DNA of 64,000 nt from Hymenochaete sp. R1 (GCA_019400425.1 JAFREE010000103.1:23634-87633), one strand, 5' to 3'. Positions 14,273 to 25,518 are shown, counted from the first letter of the stretch. Translations and numbers: made by a program. Notes: a model not told the origin generated them from the letters alone.

Positions 14273-15460
14273 ATGCCTGTTCGCGCATCAGCATCCTTCT
14301 CGGCTTTCCTGACATCCATACGCAAGCCATACAACACATGCCAGTGTTCGCGCAAATCTATACCTATCATCCGAATTGCCACTGCAGCCGTATCAAGTGA
14401 GCGAGGGGCTCCAAAACCCTACTGTGTCCGACGATGGAGAGGTGCCTTAGGGTCTCTCGGAGATACCTGTTTGCAGATACCTAACCAAGGCCTTACAAGT
14501 GGCGCTCGACTCGCCCTTGCTCGCCAGGGCTGTGCCACGGGAAGCTTCAGATTGAATTGCTGCGAGAGTTTGTATGCTGTCGACGACACTGGGCTGGCAA
14601 TGTTTCAGAGGATTGATCTTGAGGAGGAACTGGTGACTGCTACTCTTGGGCTTCGAGAAAAGCCGCCGACATCTTCAACGCCTCGAAACGTGTCTTTCGA
14701 GGAACCTTCAAGTTCTCGTATTTCGGGAGCACCCAGAAGTGTCCTTTCGGAGTCTAAACCAAGCCGGAGAATCTCTCTTGAAGCTCGGAAACTGAATGTT
14801 GCGGCCAGTAGTAATGTGCAATTCAGCGCTGGTGGGATGTCAAGCTGTGCTACTTTCACTTTTGGTCTCAACACTCTGGAAGACTACGTACGGACCGAAG
14901 CCCCGGAAAACCCGTCAAGTCGTCGACTGCGGTCCATACGTTCTGCATTAGAATTTGGTACGCTCACAGGCTCTGAGCACTGCAACACCAAATCCTGGTA
15001 TGAGTCCATACGAAGGAAAAAGGAAGGACAATCCCAGTCCTCATCCAATAGAGGAAAGTCAATTTCGATGAAACGTTTATCAAAGTCTCTTAGCTCGCGA
15101 TCCCTCAGGAGCTCCTGTGGCACCGGTGAGTCCACAAGGACGCTTTCAACTTCATCTGAGCCACTTGCTCGAAGTGGAGCTCCACTCTCGGATTCGACGG
15201 ATAATGGAAAGGAGAACAATGTATCTGCGCCGGATACCATTGCACCCCCTTTTACAAACGTCAGTAGTTCGTGGTCCCGGTTGAAGCGCAGGATATCATG
15301 GCAAGTGCCATATGGGCAGGCCTCGACAAGAGGACTACAAATGCATGAAGGACAAATCAAACGATCCAGACCACGGTCTGCCATTTTCACATCTGATTTA
15401 TTCTCAATTTTCGACCACCCTCCGGTAGAATTAGGTGGATGGGCTGACGGGTTTTCCTAG
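14273..15460 (+). CDS. hypothetical Ser/Arg-rich protein
   Basis: I do not recognise this 395-residue open frame. It is uninterrupted from an ATG at 14273, rich in Ser, Arg and Glu, and lacks membrane segments or known motifs. Basic-serine stretches around residues 245-285 (KRLSKSLSSRSLRSS) look like phosphorylatable, disordered sequence. The first 109 residues are Cys- and Arg-rich and less convincing, so translation could start at the ATG at 14600 (MFQRIDLEEEL). It is divergent from the ADAL-type gene and convergent with UBA4. Length and steady codon use support coding, but it could contain an undetected intron near 14396. Confidence 0.55.
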   Translation: MPVRASASFSAFLTSIRKPYNTCQCSRKSIPIIRIATAAVSSERGAPKPYCVRRWRGALGSLGDTCLQIPNQGLTSGARLALARQGCATGSFRLNCCESLYAVDDTGLAMFQRIDLEEELVTATLGLREKPPTSSTPRNVSFEEPSSSRISGAPRSVLSESKPSRRISLEARKLNVAASSNVQFSAGGMSSCATFTFGLNTLEDYVRTEAPENPSSRRLRSIRSALEFGTLTGSEHCNTKSWYESIRRKKEGQSQSSSNRGKSISMKRLSKSLSSRSLRSSCGTGESTRTLSTSSEPLARSGAPLSDSTDNGKENNVSAPDTIAPPFTNVSSSWSRLKRRISWQVPYGQASTRGLQMHEGQIKRSRPRSAIFTSDLFSIFDHPPVELGGWADGFS

Positions 15461-15671
15461 TCTATGAACCGATTTTCCCCCATCATAACTGCTATCGAAC
15501 TGCTGTTTACTGCTTTGACATCACGTATGTGTCACTTACAATTTTCGCATTACAAATCTTTGCATTGGCCTGCCATAATTTATATGATCTACTTTTGCAT
15601 ACATAAATGACACCCATCTGCCCATATCCATTTGAACAAATCGTTAAAAGTAATAACGATAACAAAAAGCT

Positions 15672-17312
15672 TTAATACGTGGGGAATTGAGGGTCAATGT
15701 CCAAGGCCCAACTCCGCAGGCCTCCAACAAGATCCACGATGTTGCCTATGTTGTCCTGATTAGATGTAGACTCACGTAGTGCATCTGCGGCGATTTGTGA
15801 GTCGTTACCCAATCGACACACTAGAACAGAGAGGGGTTTGTCTGCCCCGGGTCGCTCTGTTCCGAATTCCTGCGGTGTTAGGAAATTCTCAGGCAAAGCA
15901 ACGAGTTCCTTCAGAGGCACATCTAAGAAAATAAAATATTGTCGTGAACAAAGTTTGTGAGCGTGATACGGTTAAAAAAAGGCACTTCGTGAGTCTGGGA
16001 GAGAACAGATGCCAAATTCGATTGGGTTTCGAACGTCTAAGATGCGAACAGATGAACAATTCTCATCTAAGCGACTTTTAAGCTCCTAGTCAGAGTTCAG
16101 CCTTGGTCTTCACATATAATCAGAGCCCTTAATGAGTGGAACCCAAGCGAACCTTAGCAGTTATTCGAAGCGCCTCATCAGAGCTCACCAGCCCTCGTTC
16201 AACCCAATTGGGTTTTGGACCTCCACAGAACGTAACATAATCAAGTGCAGATATCTCTCCCAGTCTTTCGCCTTCGTCCCCGCATGCAGGGCAAGCCTTC
16301 CTCCTATTCCTAAGCTTGATGCTTCGGAAAGGGGGCGAACCGAGTGCAGAGTAGATGAGGAGCGTGGGTTTCCTGTCTGATGTTCTTGAGTGAATTTTTT
16401 CGGAGTATTCATGAAGAAAATGCATGATATACCGTGAAGCCCTGCGATGAGTTTGATCGCCTCGAGGGCTTGAAGAGAACCAATGACACCTGTCACGGCA
16501 CCCAGGATCCCTGTTTCCTCGCAGCTCCCTGCCATTTCCGGTGCAGGAGGCTTAGGGAATAAACACCTATAACAAGGTCCCCTCTCCACAGCGATCTTCG
16601 AGCTTTCACCTTTTATTTGTGAGCTTAGAGGAAGGTTATAGGTACAGAGCTGTCCATCGAGGCGCTGGGCTGCTCCGCTGACGAGGGGCAAGTCGAGTCG
16701 GACACAAGTATCGGAGAGGAGGTATCGTGTGGGGGCATTGTCTGTGCAGTCAAGAATAACGTTGAATTGGGTCAGGATTCTCTCGGCGTTTTCGGGGTTG
16801 AGTGGTTCGTTGAATGTGCTGACAAGGAGGTCGCTGTTCATCCTGTAAGAAATAATGTCAAGTACACGACATGATATAATAAAATTAATACGAGCCTTTG
16901 AAGGAATCTGGCTGCAGAGTTGACCTTTGTCATCCCTATCGTTTCTTCAGAATGAAGAACTTGTCTTTGGAGATTGGATAATTCGACAATATCGTGATCC
17001 ACGATCCCCAGGTGCCCTAGCATCGAAAAAAGATACAGAAAGCTACCCAGGTCAAAATCACAGTTTAGCATACCGATGCCCGCTGCACCAAGATACTGCA
17101 ATGCTGGACAGCCCAGGCCACCAGCACCGACGACGAGAACAGAGGCATTTTGAAGTTCGATCTGTGCTGGTGAGTATCCGTTGAGCCTGGTTTTTCTTGG
17201 ATCGTTGCTTTAGGTTATGCCCACCGGGAAGGCCCAATCCGTCAATGATCATTTGTCTTCCATATCGACGGTAGTCTGACAGGTTTGATAGTGTTTTTGG
17301 CTTTTCAGTCAT
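15672..17312 (-). CDS. UBA4: Uba4/MOCS3: E1-like sulfur-carrier activating enzyme with rhodanese domain
   Basis: Activates the ubiquitin-like carrier Urm1 by adenylation and thiocarboxylation, for tRNA wobble-uridine thiolation and urmylation; MOCS3 also feeds molybdopterin synthesis. Exons: 17225-17312 (or from an ATG at 17369), 17074-17166, 16896-17016, 16433-16842, 16153-16376, 15986-16085 and 15672-15922. The adenylation domain shows [15 protein letters not shown], the catalytic-Cys region [13 protein letters not shown], and zinc ligands in GPCYRC and ACPACG. The rhodanese domain carries the active Cys in [11 protein letters not shown], and the end DPQFPTY matches the family. The intron at 16843-16895 seems to use a GC donor (AAAG|GCTCGT), since only that keeps the conserved LQRMNSDL frame. 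The gene is head-to-head with COX10. Confidence 0.92.
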
Positions 17313-17531
17313 TGCGGTCAGTGGAATCGGAAGTAAAAGCAAAGCTGAGCTTTTTAGAAAATATTTCATCTGGAGATTATTTTCCCACGAACTTTGTCAG
17401 TGACCAGAAGCGGCACGACTTTCCTTCTTCAAGTTCCTCGATCTCTCGTCGCTGACGCTGACCTCGAGGTACGTATGTTCATGTTTCCAGAGCACAGGAT
17501 ATAACTGAAGCAATATTCAGGGATTTTGAGG
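17313..17531. promoter_or_regulatory. shared UBA4/COX10 upstream region
   Basis: The start codons of UBA4 (minus) and COX10 (plus) are only about 220 bases apart, so this segment must hold both promoters and leaders. An in-frame upstream ATG for UBA4 at 17369 lies inside it. No TATA box is obvious. Shared control is inferred. Confidence 0.45.
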
Positions 17532-18845
17532 ATGGTTGGTGTCTGCAAAGCATCCATCCGGCCTCACGTATTTCTTTGTCGACGACCTTTCGATGCAAGA
17601 CACACCGTTCTCCGCTCGCATTCGACGGCTCCGGCTGCAGGCACCTTCACCTCGTTCTTCTGGAGAAACGACCAGTGGTCTGCTACATTCCGAAGGCAGA
17701 GGAAAATCAGAAATGCTGCTTCGATAGCCTTACCAACGAGCGAGCCGGTTACGACGACGACGACAACTCTCAATACTCTTGCCCTATCCACGTCCTATCC
17801 TCCATCTCCGAGCCTGGTCCCCTACAGACCAACCCCCGCACTCACACTTCCTCGACTTCTTTCGGTCTACGCTGAACTTTCCAAATCCCGGCTATCAATT
17901 CTAATGGTTCTAACCACTATGTCATCCGTCGCCCTCTCCCCTCTTCCAACGACCGTGCCCGTACTGCTGGCTACTGGTATAGGCACAGCGCTCTGTTCCG
18001 CGTCCGCCAACACCTTTAATCAAATACAAGAGGTCCCCTACGACGCACAAATGGCACGAACACGGAATCGACCGTTAGTGAGGCATGCAATATCGCCATT
18101 ACACGCGACGGGCTTTGGCGCAGTGAGCGCACTTGTGGGCCCGGTTGTGTTATGGACGTGCGTAAACCCAATGACTGCGATCCTAGGAGCCGGGAACATT
18201 GTGCTGTACTCGGGAATATATACTTATCTTAAACGGAAGAGTATCATTAATACGTGGGTAGGAGCCATCGTCGGCGCTATTCCGCCTCTCATGGGATGGA
18301 CCGCATGCGGTGGTCAACTCCTCCCCTCCGCCTCGTATCCCGTCCATCTCTTCCTCCCTTTTGCCTCCGATCCTATGCTCCCTGCTCTCGCAAACAACCC
18401 GCTATCACCACTTGTCCTCGCCCTCATTCTCTTTAGCTGGCAATTCCCGCATTTCAACGCCCTCTCATTTGTCGTCCGCGGATCATACGCCCAGGCTGGC
18501 TATCGCATGCTCAGCGTCTTCTCCCCACGCCGCAACGCCGCCGTCTCCCTCCGCCACGCGCTGTTCTTCATCCCGCTTTGTAGCGTGCTCGTTCCGCTGA
18601 GTGGCCTAACGGATTGGGGATTCGCGTTGACGAGCCTTGGGCCGAATTATTTTTTGGTGAAACATTCGTGGGACTTTTGGAGGGCGGGTGGTGGTAGTGA
18701 GAAGATGGCAAGGCGGTTGTTTCAAACAAGTTTGTGGTATTTGCCGGTGATACTGGGGCTCATGATGGTGCATAAGAATGGTTTGTGGTCGGGGCTCTTT
18801 TCGATTGAAAAAGAAAAGAATGAGGAGACGGAAATAGCATCATAG
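17532..18845 (+). CDS. COX10: Cox10: protoheme IX (heme O) farnesyltransferase
   Basis: Inner-membrane prenyltransferase that turns heme B into heme O, the first step to the heme A of cytochrome c oxidase. The frame is one uninterrupted exon of 437 residues. The first 80 or so residues are rich in Arg, Ser and Thr and fit a mitochondrial targeting sequence. The UbiA core follows from about residue 110. It has the conserved NTFNQIQEVPYDAQMARTR segment carrying the Asp-rich allylic diphosphate site. It also has INTWVGAIVGAIPPLMGW and at least seven hydrophobic helices. The ATG at 17532 is the first in frame. A single exon is notable among intron-rich neighbours. Function is well supported by the motif set. 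Confidence 0.93.
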   Translation: MVGVCKASIRPHVFLCRRPFDARHTVLRSHSTAPAAGTFTSFFWRNDQWSATFRRQRKIRNAASIALPTSEPVTTTTTTLNTLALSTSYPPSPSLVPYRPTPALTLPRLLSVYAELSKSRLSILMVLTTMSSVALSPLPTTVPVLLATGIGTALCSASANTFNQIQEVPYDAQMARTRNRPLVRHAISPLHATGFGAVSALVGPVVLWTCVNPMTAILGAGNIVLYSGIYTYLKRKSIINTWVGAIVGAIPPLMGWTACGGQLLPSASYPVHLFLPFASDPMLPALANNPLSPLVLALILFSWQFPHFNALSFVVRGSYAQAGYRMLSVFSPRRNAAVSLRHALFFIPLCSVLVPLSGLTDWGFALTSLGPNYFLVKHSWDFWRAGGGSEKMARRLFQTSLWYLPVILGLMMVHKNGLWSGLFSIEKEKNEETEIAS

Positions 18846-19293
18846 AGGGAGAATACAACGTGTAAATATATATTTTCAACTCTCATCGAGTCTAATATCC
18901 TTTTTGTTTTGTACGAAATGTTTTCATGCCTGACACGTAGTTCTTGTAAGGTATCATGCCATGCTTTTCGGCCTGATCAGTTGTTTGAGGTGTATATCGT
19001 CTCCCGGCGGAGCCAAGCTATTCGCTATGATGATATAAATCACAATATATGTTCCATTACGAAACAAATAGCCTTCGAGAGCTTGCTACTGGAATTAGTG
19101 ACATGAAACTCAGCACTTGTACACGTCCTGTGTTATCATGCGTGAACGCGCATGATTGCGCAAACCTACGAGTCCCGACACCTTGACGAACCCAGGTGGG
19201 TCATCGTTGCCTTTTGCTCTGGACACGAAATAGACAACAATCATTGTCTTTATGAGGTTTCAGCGAGTAAGCTTGAGGAATTAGGGAATAAAC
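18846..19293. other. convergent spacer between COX10 and ZNF830-like gene
   Basis: This holds the 3' ends of two converging genes. It is AT-rich near 18855-18900 and 19020-19060. No gene or RNA is recognised. Confidence 0.4.
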
Positions 19294-20248
19294 TCACTTG
19301 GCCATCTTTCGTTTTGCCTCTCGAGCCTTTTTTATCGCTTCTAGCCTTGCCTTTAGAAGTCCTACACGTTCATCTGCTTCTTCTTGCGCACGCTCCTGAA
19401 TAGATGAGAAACGAGGGTTGGAATATATATATAAACATGCAAGATATCGAACAGCATACCTCTTCAATTAACCTATCCATAATCAGTTCCCGATCCTCTT
19501 GTTCCTTTCGTTTCCGTTTATCCTCCTCAGTCTCTTCCACAACTTCAGCCATGTCCTCCCCAGCATCAACATCTGCGCTTGGAGGTAGACCTGCTTCTCT
19601 GCTCTGAACAAGCTCTGGTTCAGCAACCACCGTCGCACGATTGAACGCGTCCCTTTGATCTTCCTCCTTGTCCAGAGAGGGCTCGTTCTGAGCGAGTAAA
19701 GACGTCTGAAATTCCTCCCATTCGCGATCGAGCGCAGACTTCTCCTTCGACGGCGCAGGTACACCCTCGAGCTCCCCATCTTCATCTTCTTCTGCAGCTG
19801 GGTCGAGAACTGGAGCCATCGAGGGATCAGAGAAGAAGTCGGCAGGGAAGCCTGACTTTGATTTTTCTTTTGGTTGCGTCGGAAAGTGCTCGGGTTCTTC
19901 GCTCTTCCGCAATTTCTTGTGTTCGACACCATTTTGACCCGAATCCGCATCTCTGTCCACATCTACGTCCATGCTATCCTCTGCTTTCCGCTTTCCTTTC
20001 GCTACAATTGCAACTCTCTCTTCCTCGATCGCTCTTTGCTTCTCTAATGCTTCTATGCGCGCCTTCTCCTTCGCGACTGCAACCCGATGAGACTTGCTTC
20101 CGAGATGCCCCTCCCACATGGCCGCACTCTTAATAGGCGCGTTGCACATTGTACATCGTAGTTGGCCAGAAGCATTATAGGATGCATAAGGATGGGATAT
20201 TCGGGCTTCTTGACGCTTTGCACGAAGTAAAGAACGGGCGTCGGCCAT
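19294..20248 (-). CDS. ZNF830-like C2H2 zinc finger and coiled-coil protein
   Basis: Nuclear protein of the ZNF830 family, which is linked to the spliceosome (XAB2/Prp19-related complexes) and to DNA damage response in animals. Exons are 19460-20248 and 19294-19395, giving about 296 residues. The N-terminus MADARSLLRAKRQEARI precedes a single zinc finger, with C-x2-C at CTMC and two His in GHLGSKSH. A Lys/Glu-rich coiled-coil region, an acidic middle part and a C-terminal helix rich in Lys and Arg follow. The ATG at 20248 starts the conserved block; upstream in-frame sequence is not conserved. The stop lies inside a possible donor (AA|GTGAGT), so a further C-terminal exon cannot be excluded. 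Head-to-head with TIM13. Confidence 0.82.
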
Positions 20249-20475
20249 CGTGGATGAGGTTGAGGAGTAGAGCAATATAATGTGTCGAGTAGCATCGTGG
20301 CATGATGGGGCGCGTAGAGGATCGACGCAAGTCTTTTCCTTCGACTTCGGGATTCTCTTCCGGCTGCTCGAGCTGTCTTTCTTCCCACCACCACACTTTT
20401 TTTGCGGGTTGAATAGTGAGCAATCAAGTCCCTGTAGTGTCTTCCAAAGTAGCTTGACAATATCTGTTTTTGCAG
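20249..20475. promoter_or_regulatory. shared ZNF830-like/TIM13 upstream region
   Basis: Only 227 bases separate two divergent start codons. A TTTTTGCAG directly before the TIM13 ATG looks like a 3' splice site, so TIM13 may have a 5'-UTR intron here. Promoter function is inferred from position. Confidence 0.4.
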
Positions 20476-21020
20476 ATGTCGTTCTTTGGGTCTTCTTCAA
20501 GCCCTGCTCCAGGTGCTGGCACGGTTGCTGCGGCAGGTGCGGAACATTTAATTTCGGGACGTTGGACTCATCTAACAAATGCTTTTAGATATGCAAGCAC
20601 GTAAAGAAAAACTTATGGCCCGGGTTCGACAAGAACTCGCTATTAACGGCGCTCAGGAGCTCATTAACGTACGCCCTCACCTCCGCCGTCCTTCCTACCA
20701 CGTCACTAAACACTTTTACTTCCGTAGAAAATCAATGAAAAGTGCTTCGCGAAGTGCGTAAGTAAGCCGAGCACATCGCTTTCAGGTTCCGAAGAGGTGA
20801 GTGCTTATTTATGCTTATGGAAATGTTGTAGTGACGATGTCTACGTTTTAAGACGTGTCTGACGAGGTGTATGGAAAGATACATGGAAGCTTGTACGTCC
20901 CTACCTTTGATATGCAGTAAACGGATGGGCGCTTATGACAATGTAGTCAACATTGTTAGTAGGACATACTCGACCCGCCTCATGAAGGAGCGCGACGACA
21001 GTAGCAACGTTTTATCCTAA
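20476..21020 (+). CDS. TIM13: Tim13: small TIM chaperone of the mitochondrial intermembrane space
   Basis: Forms the Tim8-Tim13 hexamer that guides hydrophobic precursors across the intermembrane space to the TIM22 and SAM complexes. Five short exons splice in frame: 20476-20536, 20589-20668, 20728-20796, 20853-20892 and 20947-21020, about 107 residues. The twin CX3C motif is clear: CFAKC, 14 residues, then CLTRC, split by an intron just before the second pair. The following MERYMEA and SRTYSTRLMKER helix matches the family. A donor-like GTAAGT sits right after the first motif but reading through it keeps the conserved spacing. The exons are too short to stand out as open frames; the gene was found by splicing. 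Confidence 0.9.
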
Positions 21021-21133
21021 ACCAATGGGTTTCCGCAGTTTGATCCGTCATCTTTTCGAAAACATGAATCTGCACAATACAGTAGCGATTAATACAATGA
21101 TTTAGAACGTGCTTCCCCTTCATCAGCAAAACG

Positions 21134-23107
21134 TCATCGTTTCTTCCCTCCAACAACTTTTTTGGTCTTTCGCTGCGGTGCGTTGGATGTTTCTGGCTGC
21201 GCTTGAGCATGCCCTTCCTCCCCGATATGTGCAAAAAGCTTGGTTTTGGACGGAAACTCTTCGTTGCACACGTTACAGGACTGATATTCCGGATAAATAT
21301 AAAATGAAAGCTGATAATGCGTATAAGAACTCACGAGTTTGACTTCTTGGGCCTGGGCCTTCTTTGCTGCTTCCTTCGCCCTCCGTTTATCCCTTTTCCT
21401 TTGCTGAGGTTTTGCAGCTTCCTTCTCGCCGATATCTTCAAGCGGTAAGTCTCCTTCAGGCCCCTCTGTTGAACTTGCTGGTTTTGACTTCTTTGCCTTG
21501 CGTTTCTTGCCGTTAGGCTGAAGTGTTGGACTATTTTCAGCGTGTGAGGCATCCGTAGTTGGTTCGGGTAGAGGTTCGTCTTCCCCGTCGTCCTCTGATT
21601 CGGAAGCAGGAGGTTCCTCTTCTTTAACTTCCGCTCCATTCGTTCGCTCCCTAATCTCGTCCTCGACCACCTCATCGCCGTCCTCACCTTCTTCTCCAAT
21701 TCTAAGGTCTTCCTGTTCCTCAACCATTTCCTTCTTCAACCTTTCCATCTCCTTTAGATGCTTCTTACTTCTCGCATGACTATCCCACGACGCTTCGCTC
21801 CTGAAACTCTTCCGGCATGCTACACATTCGAACGACTCCTCGTCGCTTCCACCCTCCGCCGCAGCCCATTCATCACCGGCGTCGGGTGCATTGGACAATG
21901 CATCGATGTTTTGCCATGATTGTGGGACGAAGACTGCCGGAGAAGGAGTTGGAGCTTGTTTAGGCGTGGACGCACCGGAGTTTGATACGGACGGAGGGAA
22001 GCGGCCCTTCAGACCTTGAGGTGTACGTGATCCGTCAGCTTTGGACCGGTTTGAAGCTGCTTGTAGAGCAAGATGCTGCTTGTAACGGGGATCACGTTTA
22101 CGAATGAATGTTACTAATGTCTATGGTAGTGTATGAGCTTTCCGAGTGTTTTATGGTAATTGTTCTATGGCATTCACCTTGATGGTTTCATTGTACTCTC
22201 TCCGTGCATTATCCCTCGCCCGTTTGTTGTCCCTTTCCATTAGTCTACGGACCTGGCGGTCCGGTGCGTCGTTCACCTCCCATTGATCGGCCCACATAAA
22301 GTCTTTCGCCGTTGAGAAGTTAAGCCAAAAATTGTAAAAGAACCGTGCGCCCTCGCGAGATGCCTTGTCGAGTGCTGTCCAAGACCAAGTTGACATACCG
22401 AAGGAAGGATAGTCGGAAGGCTCCTGCTCAGAGAATGCACATTCATCGGAGGCTAGACGAGCGAAGAGATTACGGTAAAGCGTAAAAAATCCCTGCAGAG
22501 GAACTGTCAATGTGTTATGCTGCTTCTGATACTGTAGCAGAAATAAACGTACGTTCTCGCTGTCGTCGAATGTACTCCAACTTGTCGCACTGAAGAAGGG
22601 GACAAGATGCCGGACAGTGAGTCCTGGCCCGCGAGCCGCCTTCCTGCGCCCGTCCTGCGTCCCTCGACGTACTTCTTCAAAGACAGTGGCTGCATCGGGT
22701 TCCGGTACAAGCGAGGCTCTATGCGAGTCGTACCATGCTCGTTCCTACGTTTAAGTGTTCATTCAAGTACGATCAGACGGGTGTATGTATGCACTATGAA
22801 TACGACACTCACTTGTTCGTCACTCAGAACCTACTCCAAACCAGAGTCTCAGCATCATCTCAATTAGTAAGACTTTCAAGTACGTGTGTACCTCATATGC
22901 CTGCTGAATCTCCGCAAACCGTTTTGTAGCATTCTCAATGTCGTCTGCGTTCTTGTCGGGATGATGCTTGAGTGCAAGTTTTCGGAACGATTTCTTGATT
23001 TCGTCCGCCGTCGCATCCTCGCTGACCTCCAGCAGGGCGTAATAGTTTTCCACTCCCTCTTCAGGTGCTGCTTGCGCACCATTGGGGCGGGACTCATATG
23101 CGCCCAT
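21134..23107 (-). CDS. JJJ1: Jjj1/DNAJC21: J-domain and zinc-finger co-chaperone
   Basis: Hsp40 that stimulates Hsp70 to release the export factor Arx1 from late 60S ribosomal particles. Exons: 22892-23107, 22813-22830, 22553-22744, 22178-22492, 21335-22120 and 21134-21280, about 557 residues. The J domain occupies residues 20-85 with the HPD triad in LKHHPDKN. The second exon is only 18 bases and encodes VLSDEQ, which completes the J domain and joins to [10 protein letters not shown] first U1-type C2H2 finger (CVACRKSF, with two His in SHARSKKH) follows the middle region. Then come an acidic stretch, a Lys-rich stretch, and a second finger starting CNVCNEEF. The C-terminus is basic. The order J domain, finger, basic-acidic linker, finger is that of Jjj1. 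It converges on TIM13 with 113 bases between stops. Confidence 0.93.
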
Positions 23108-23314
23108 AGCTCACAAGCGCAGGGCAACATTGTGTCCAGGTCTAGAGTTCAGACTCACTTCATTATGCCAACGTCGATCACCATATGGGCTGAAAAACGA
23201 TACACCAAAAATTGGTGCGCGCACTGTCACACCCGAAAAAAATTATACTATGGTATACGCAAAACAACAACGCTAAGATACGCCCTGTGGCAACGAATGA
23301 GCACCCTCTTTTCC

Positions 23315-25440
23315 TCATTCTTTCTTCTGGCGTGACCGGAACAAACCGACAAGCTGTAAAATCAATTGCTTCTCACTGAAAAAACTAAAAGAGAATGAGT
23401 TTCACCCTGGAGCAGGACGGTCTAGCCAACTCACCAAGCGGTCAATACAGACAAAGCGCTAAGCACACCGACACCCATGTGGATAAGGCAGGGTGTGGAT
23501 CGCAGTGCATTTCTTCCTGCAGCACCTGCGATCGCATCAACATTCAATATCCTCAGACTTGCGCGGGTCGCGACAGCTGCTATAGCCGACGTAACCAAGA
23601 CGGCCCTCGGAGGGATGATTTTAGACGCCCGAGTTTGCACATGAGTTTTATTAGTCGAAGAGCCGTGCATTCTTCGGGTAATGAAATGAGAGCAATAGAG
23701 GATGCGCGCGAGCAGGTTCGCAATGTTCGCATAGACGACAGCGGTGTCCCCCATTCCTGCCAACGTGTACAGGGCAAGCGTTAAAGTCACATATGCCACG
23801 GATGCACCTGCCATCCACCTTGAGAGCGGCGGCCATCAATCGGGGTCAAAAGGTCACAAAGACTCCGACTCGAGGACAACGTACTGTGATTGCTTCGCCA
23901 GGTCAGCAGGAGAAGCGATACTCGAGACAAATGCTTCCAGAACTCCGTTCGTCGCCAAGACGGGAATATACCATATCCATGCGAAGAGGATCGAAGGCGC
24001 ACTCGTATTCAAATACCTAGCGAAATGTGCTCAGAAAATGAAATGCTGCGGATGGCTATCGAGGACAAGAAAACGTACTTTATGGGTAATATGACCAAGA
24101 GAGCTACACGGAGATAGGGCGGCCCGAAACTCACAAGGAGCAAGCTGAGGTGGTTGTAGAAGAGAAGGATGGAAGAAAGTCGGGACAGTGCCATTTGAAA
24201 CGCAGATGATGAAGGGTAACCTGGCGAAGCTCCCACGAGGACTTTCGAGAAGAAAAGCCGAGAGGTCTCTTCAATTGGCTGTAAGAAAACACGAGCAATG
24301 AGAGCACCTCGTTGGGGTCAGCTGATCGAAACAGTGAGCGACACTGGATTCTCATTCACCATAGTTGCTTGCCACGGCATATCCTCCTTGATCTTTCAAG
24401 GGGCTAACAGCCGAGAGTATGAACTAGTGGTACCGACTGAAGTCAATACATGTCTCAAGAAACGTAAAAAGAAGTGAAGCTCACCTTATCGCCCTCGGTG
24501 AGAGCGTGCTTTACAATGCCTTGTAAGGACATGGCTAAGGACACTTCAAGTAGTTTCGGTTCGAATCGAGCATTGAGTTTCTGAAGCCCCCACGAATCTG
24601 AAGCCCTTTATCCACCATAGTAGTGAGTTGAGAAACTAAACGCTGAAGGACGTGGAAAGAGCGTACATTCTCATCGAAGCATCCTTACTGTCTACCCGCT
24701 GAATGAAATAACTCATCGAACCACCATACTGACTCCAATAAGAGGCGAATGATGTTAATGAATAGGCGACCTGTCCCAGAGCAAACGCAAGCAAACTGAT
24801 TCTTGTTGGGCTTCCGGACTGAGAGTCATATGCCAGAATGGCCACGGTGAGAATACTCCTGATGATAACAGCAGACCCTTCAGCTCGCATGCGGAGAGAA
24901 GAATTCAGTAGCTGGACTGATCTGAACGCTCATGCAAGATCAGCCAACCAAAGATAAAGATAAGTTGACTACTTACCTTATGTGCATTGGCTCGCTGAAT
25001 AGTTCCAACACAGCAGCGACGGTATAAAGAATCGCTGTCTCTTTGAAGAAGGTTTGCGACTTGACTTCATCGGAGGCAAAATGAAGGTACGTGGCAGAAG
25101 ACACGATAGACACAGGGATGCCAAAGTAAACAGGCAGTAGGGCAATGTTCGAGACAAGAGCGCTCGATGCTTGCTTTTCGGCGTCTGCCCGCAATAGAGC
25201 ATTTCTAAAACCCTCTCTGCTAAGGAAAAGGATGGTATTGAGCAGAAGTTCGAGCTGAATGGACACCGTGCCGTAGACATCGGGTGAGGTTAGTCTGACC
25301 AAAGCCTGGTTAAGAACGAATGTAATGAGCCTTGAAAAGAGCTGTAAGCCCATAAGCGACGAAACAGACTTGAGCGCTGCATTTGAAAGGTTTGAATGTC
25401 CAGGCGAGTCGTTGGCCGTTGGCTTGGTTGGGCTGCTCAT
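23315..25440 (-). CDS. RFT1: Rft1: ER membrane protein of dolichol-linked oligosaccharide assembly
   Basis: Multi-pass ER protein needed for N-glycan precursor assembly; its proposed role as the Man5GlcNAc2-PP-dolichol flippase is disputed. The first exon (24977-25440) encodes a short hydrophilic start and SVSSLMGLQLFSRLITFVLNQ, then several membrane helices ending in ELFSEPMHI. The second exon begins at 24921 with QLLNSSLRMRAEG. Further exons carry QPIEETSRLFFSK (about 24250-24290) and ASPADLAKQSQYVVLE (about 23870-23960). The last exons are about 23435-23800 and 23315-23384, ending SRQKKE. Roughly eight exons are needed and I fixed only some borders. The start is 78 bases from the SKI6 start on the other strand. 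Confidence 0.85.
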
Positions 25441-25518
25441 CGTTGCCGATGGTGAGCTCAGCTTGAAAGTGCGCGTCGCGTTCCGGCGCCTTCAGGCACG
25501 AGTTCACCTTTCACCACC
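25441..25518. promoter_or_regulatory. 78-base divergent region of RFT1 and SKI6
   Basis: Two divergent genes start only 78 bases apart, the tightest head-to-head gap in the window. If both start codons are right, core promoters must overlap each other or lie inside the opposite gene. Confidence 0.45.

Noticed and set aside
24550..24580. GGTTCGAATC resembling a tRNA T-loop or B box
   Set aside because: No acceptor stem or anticodon arm can be drawn around it and it lies within the RFT1 gene.
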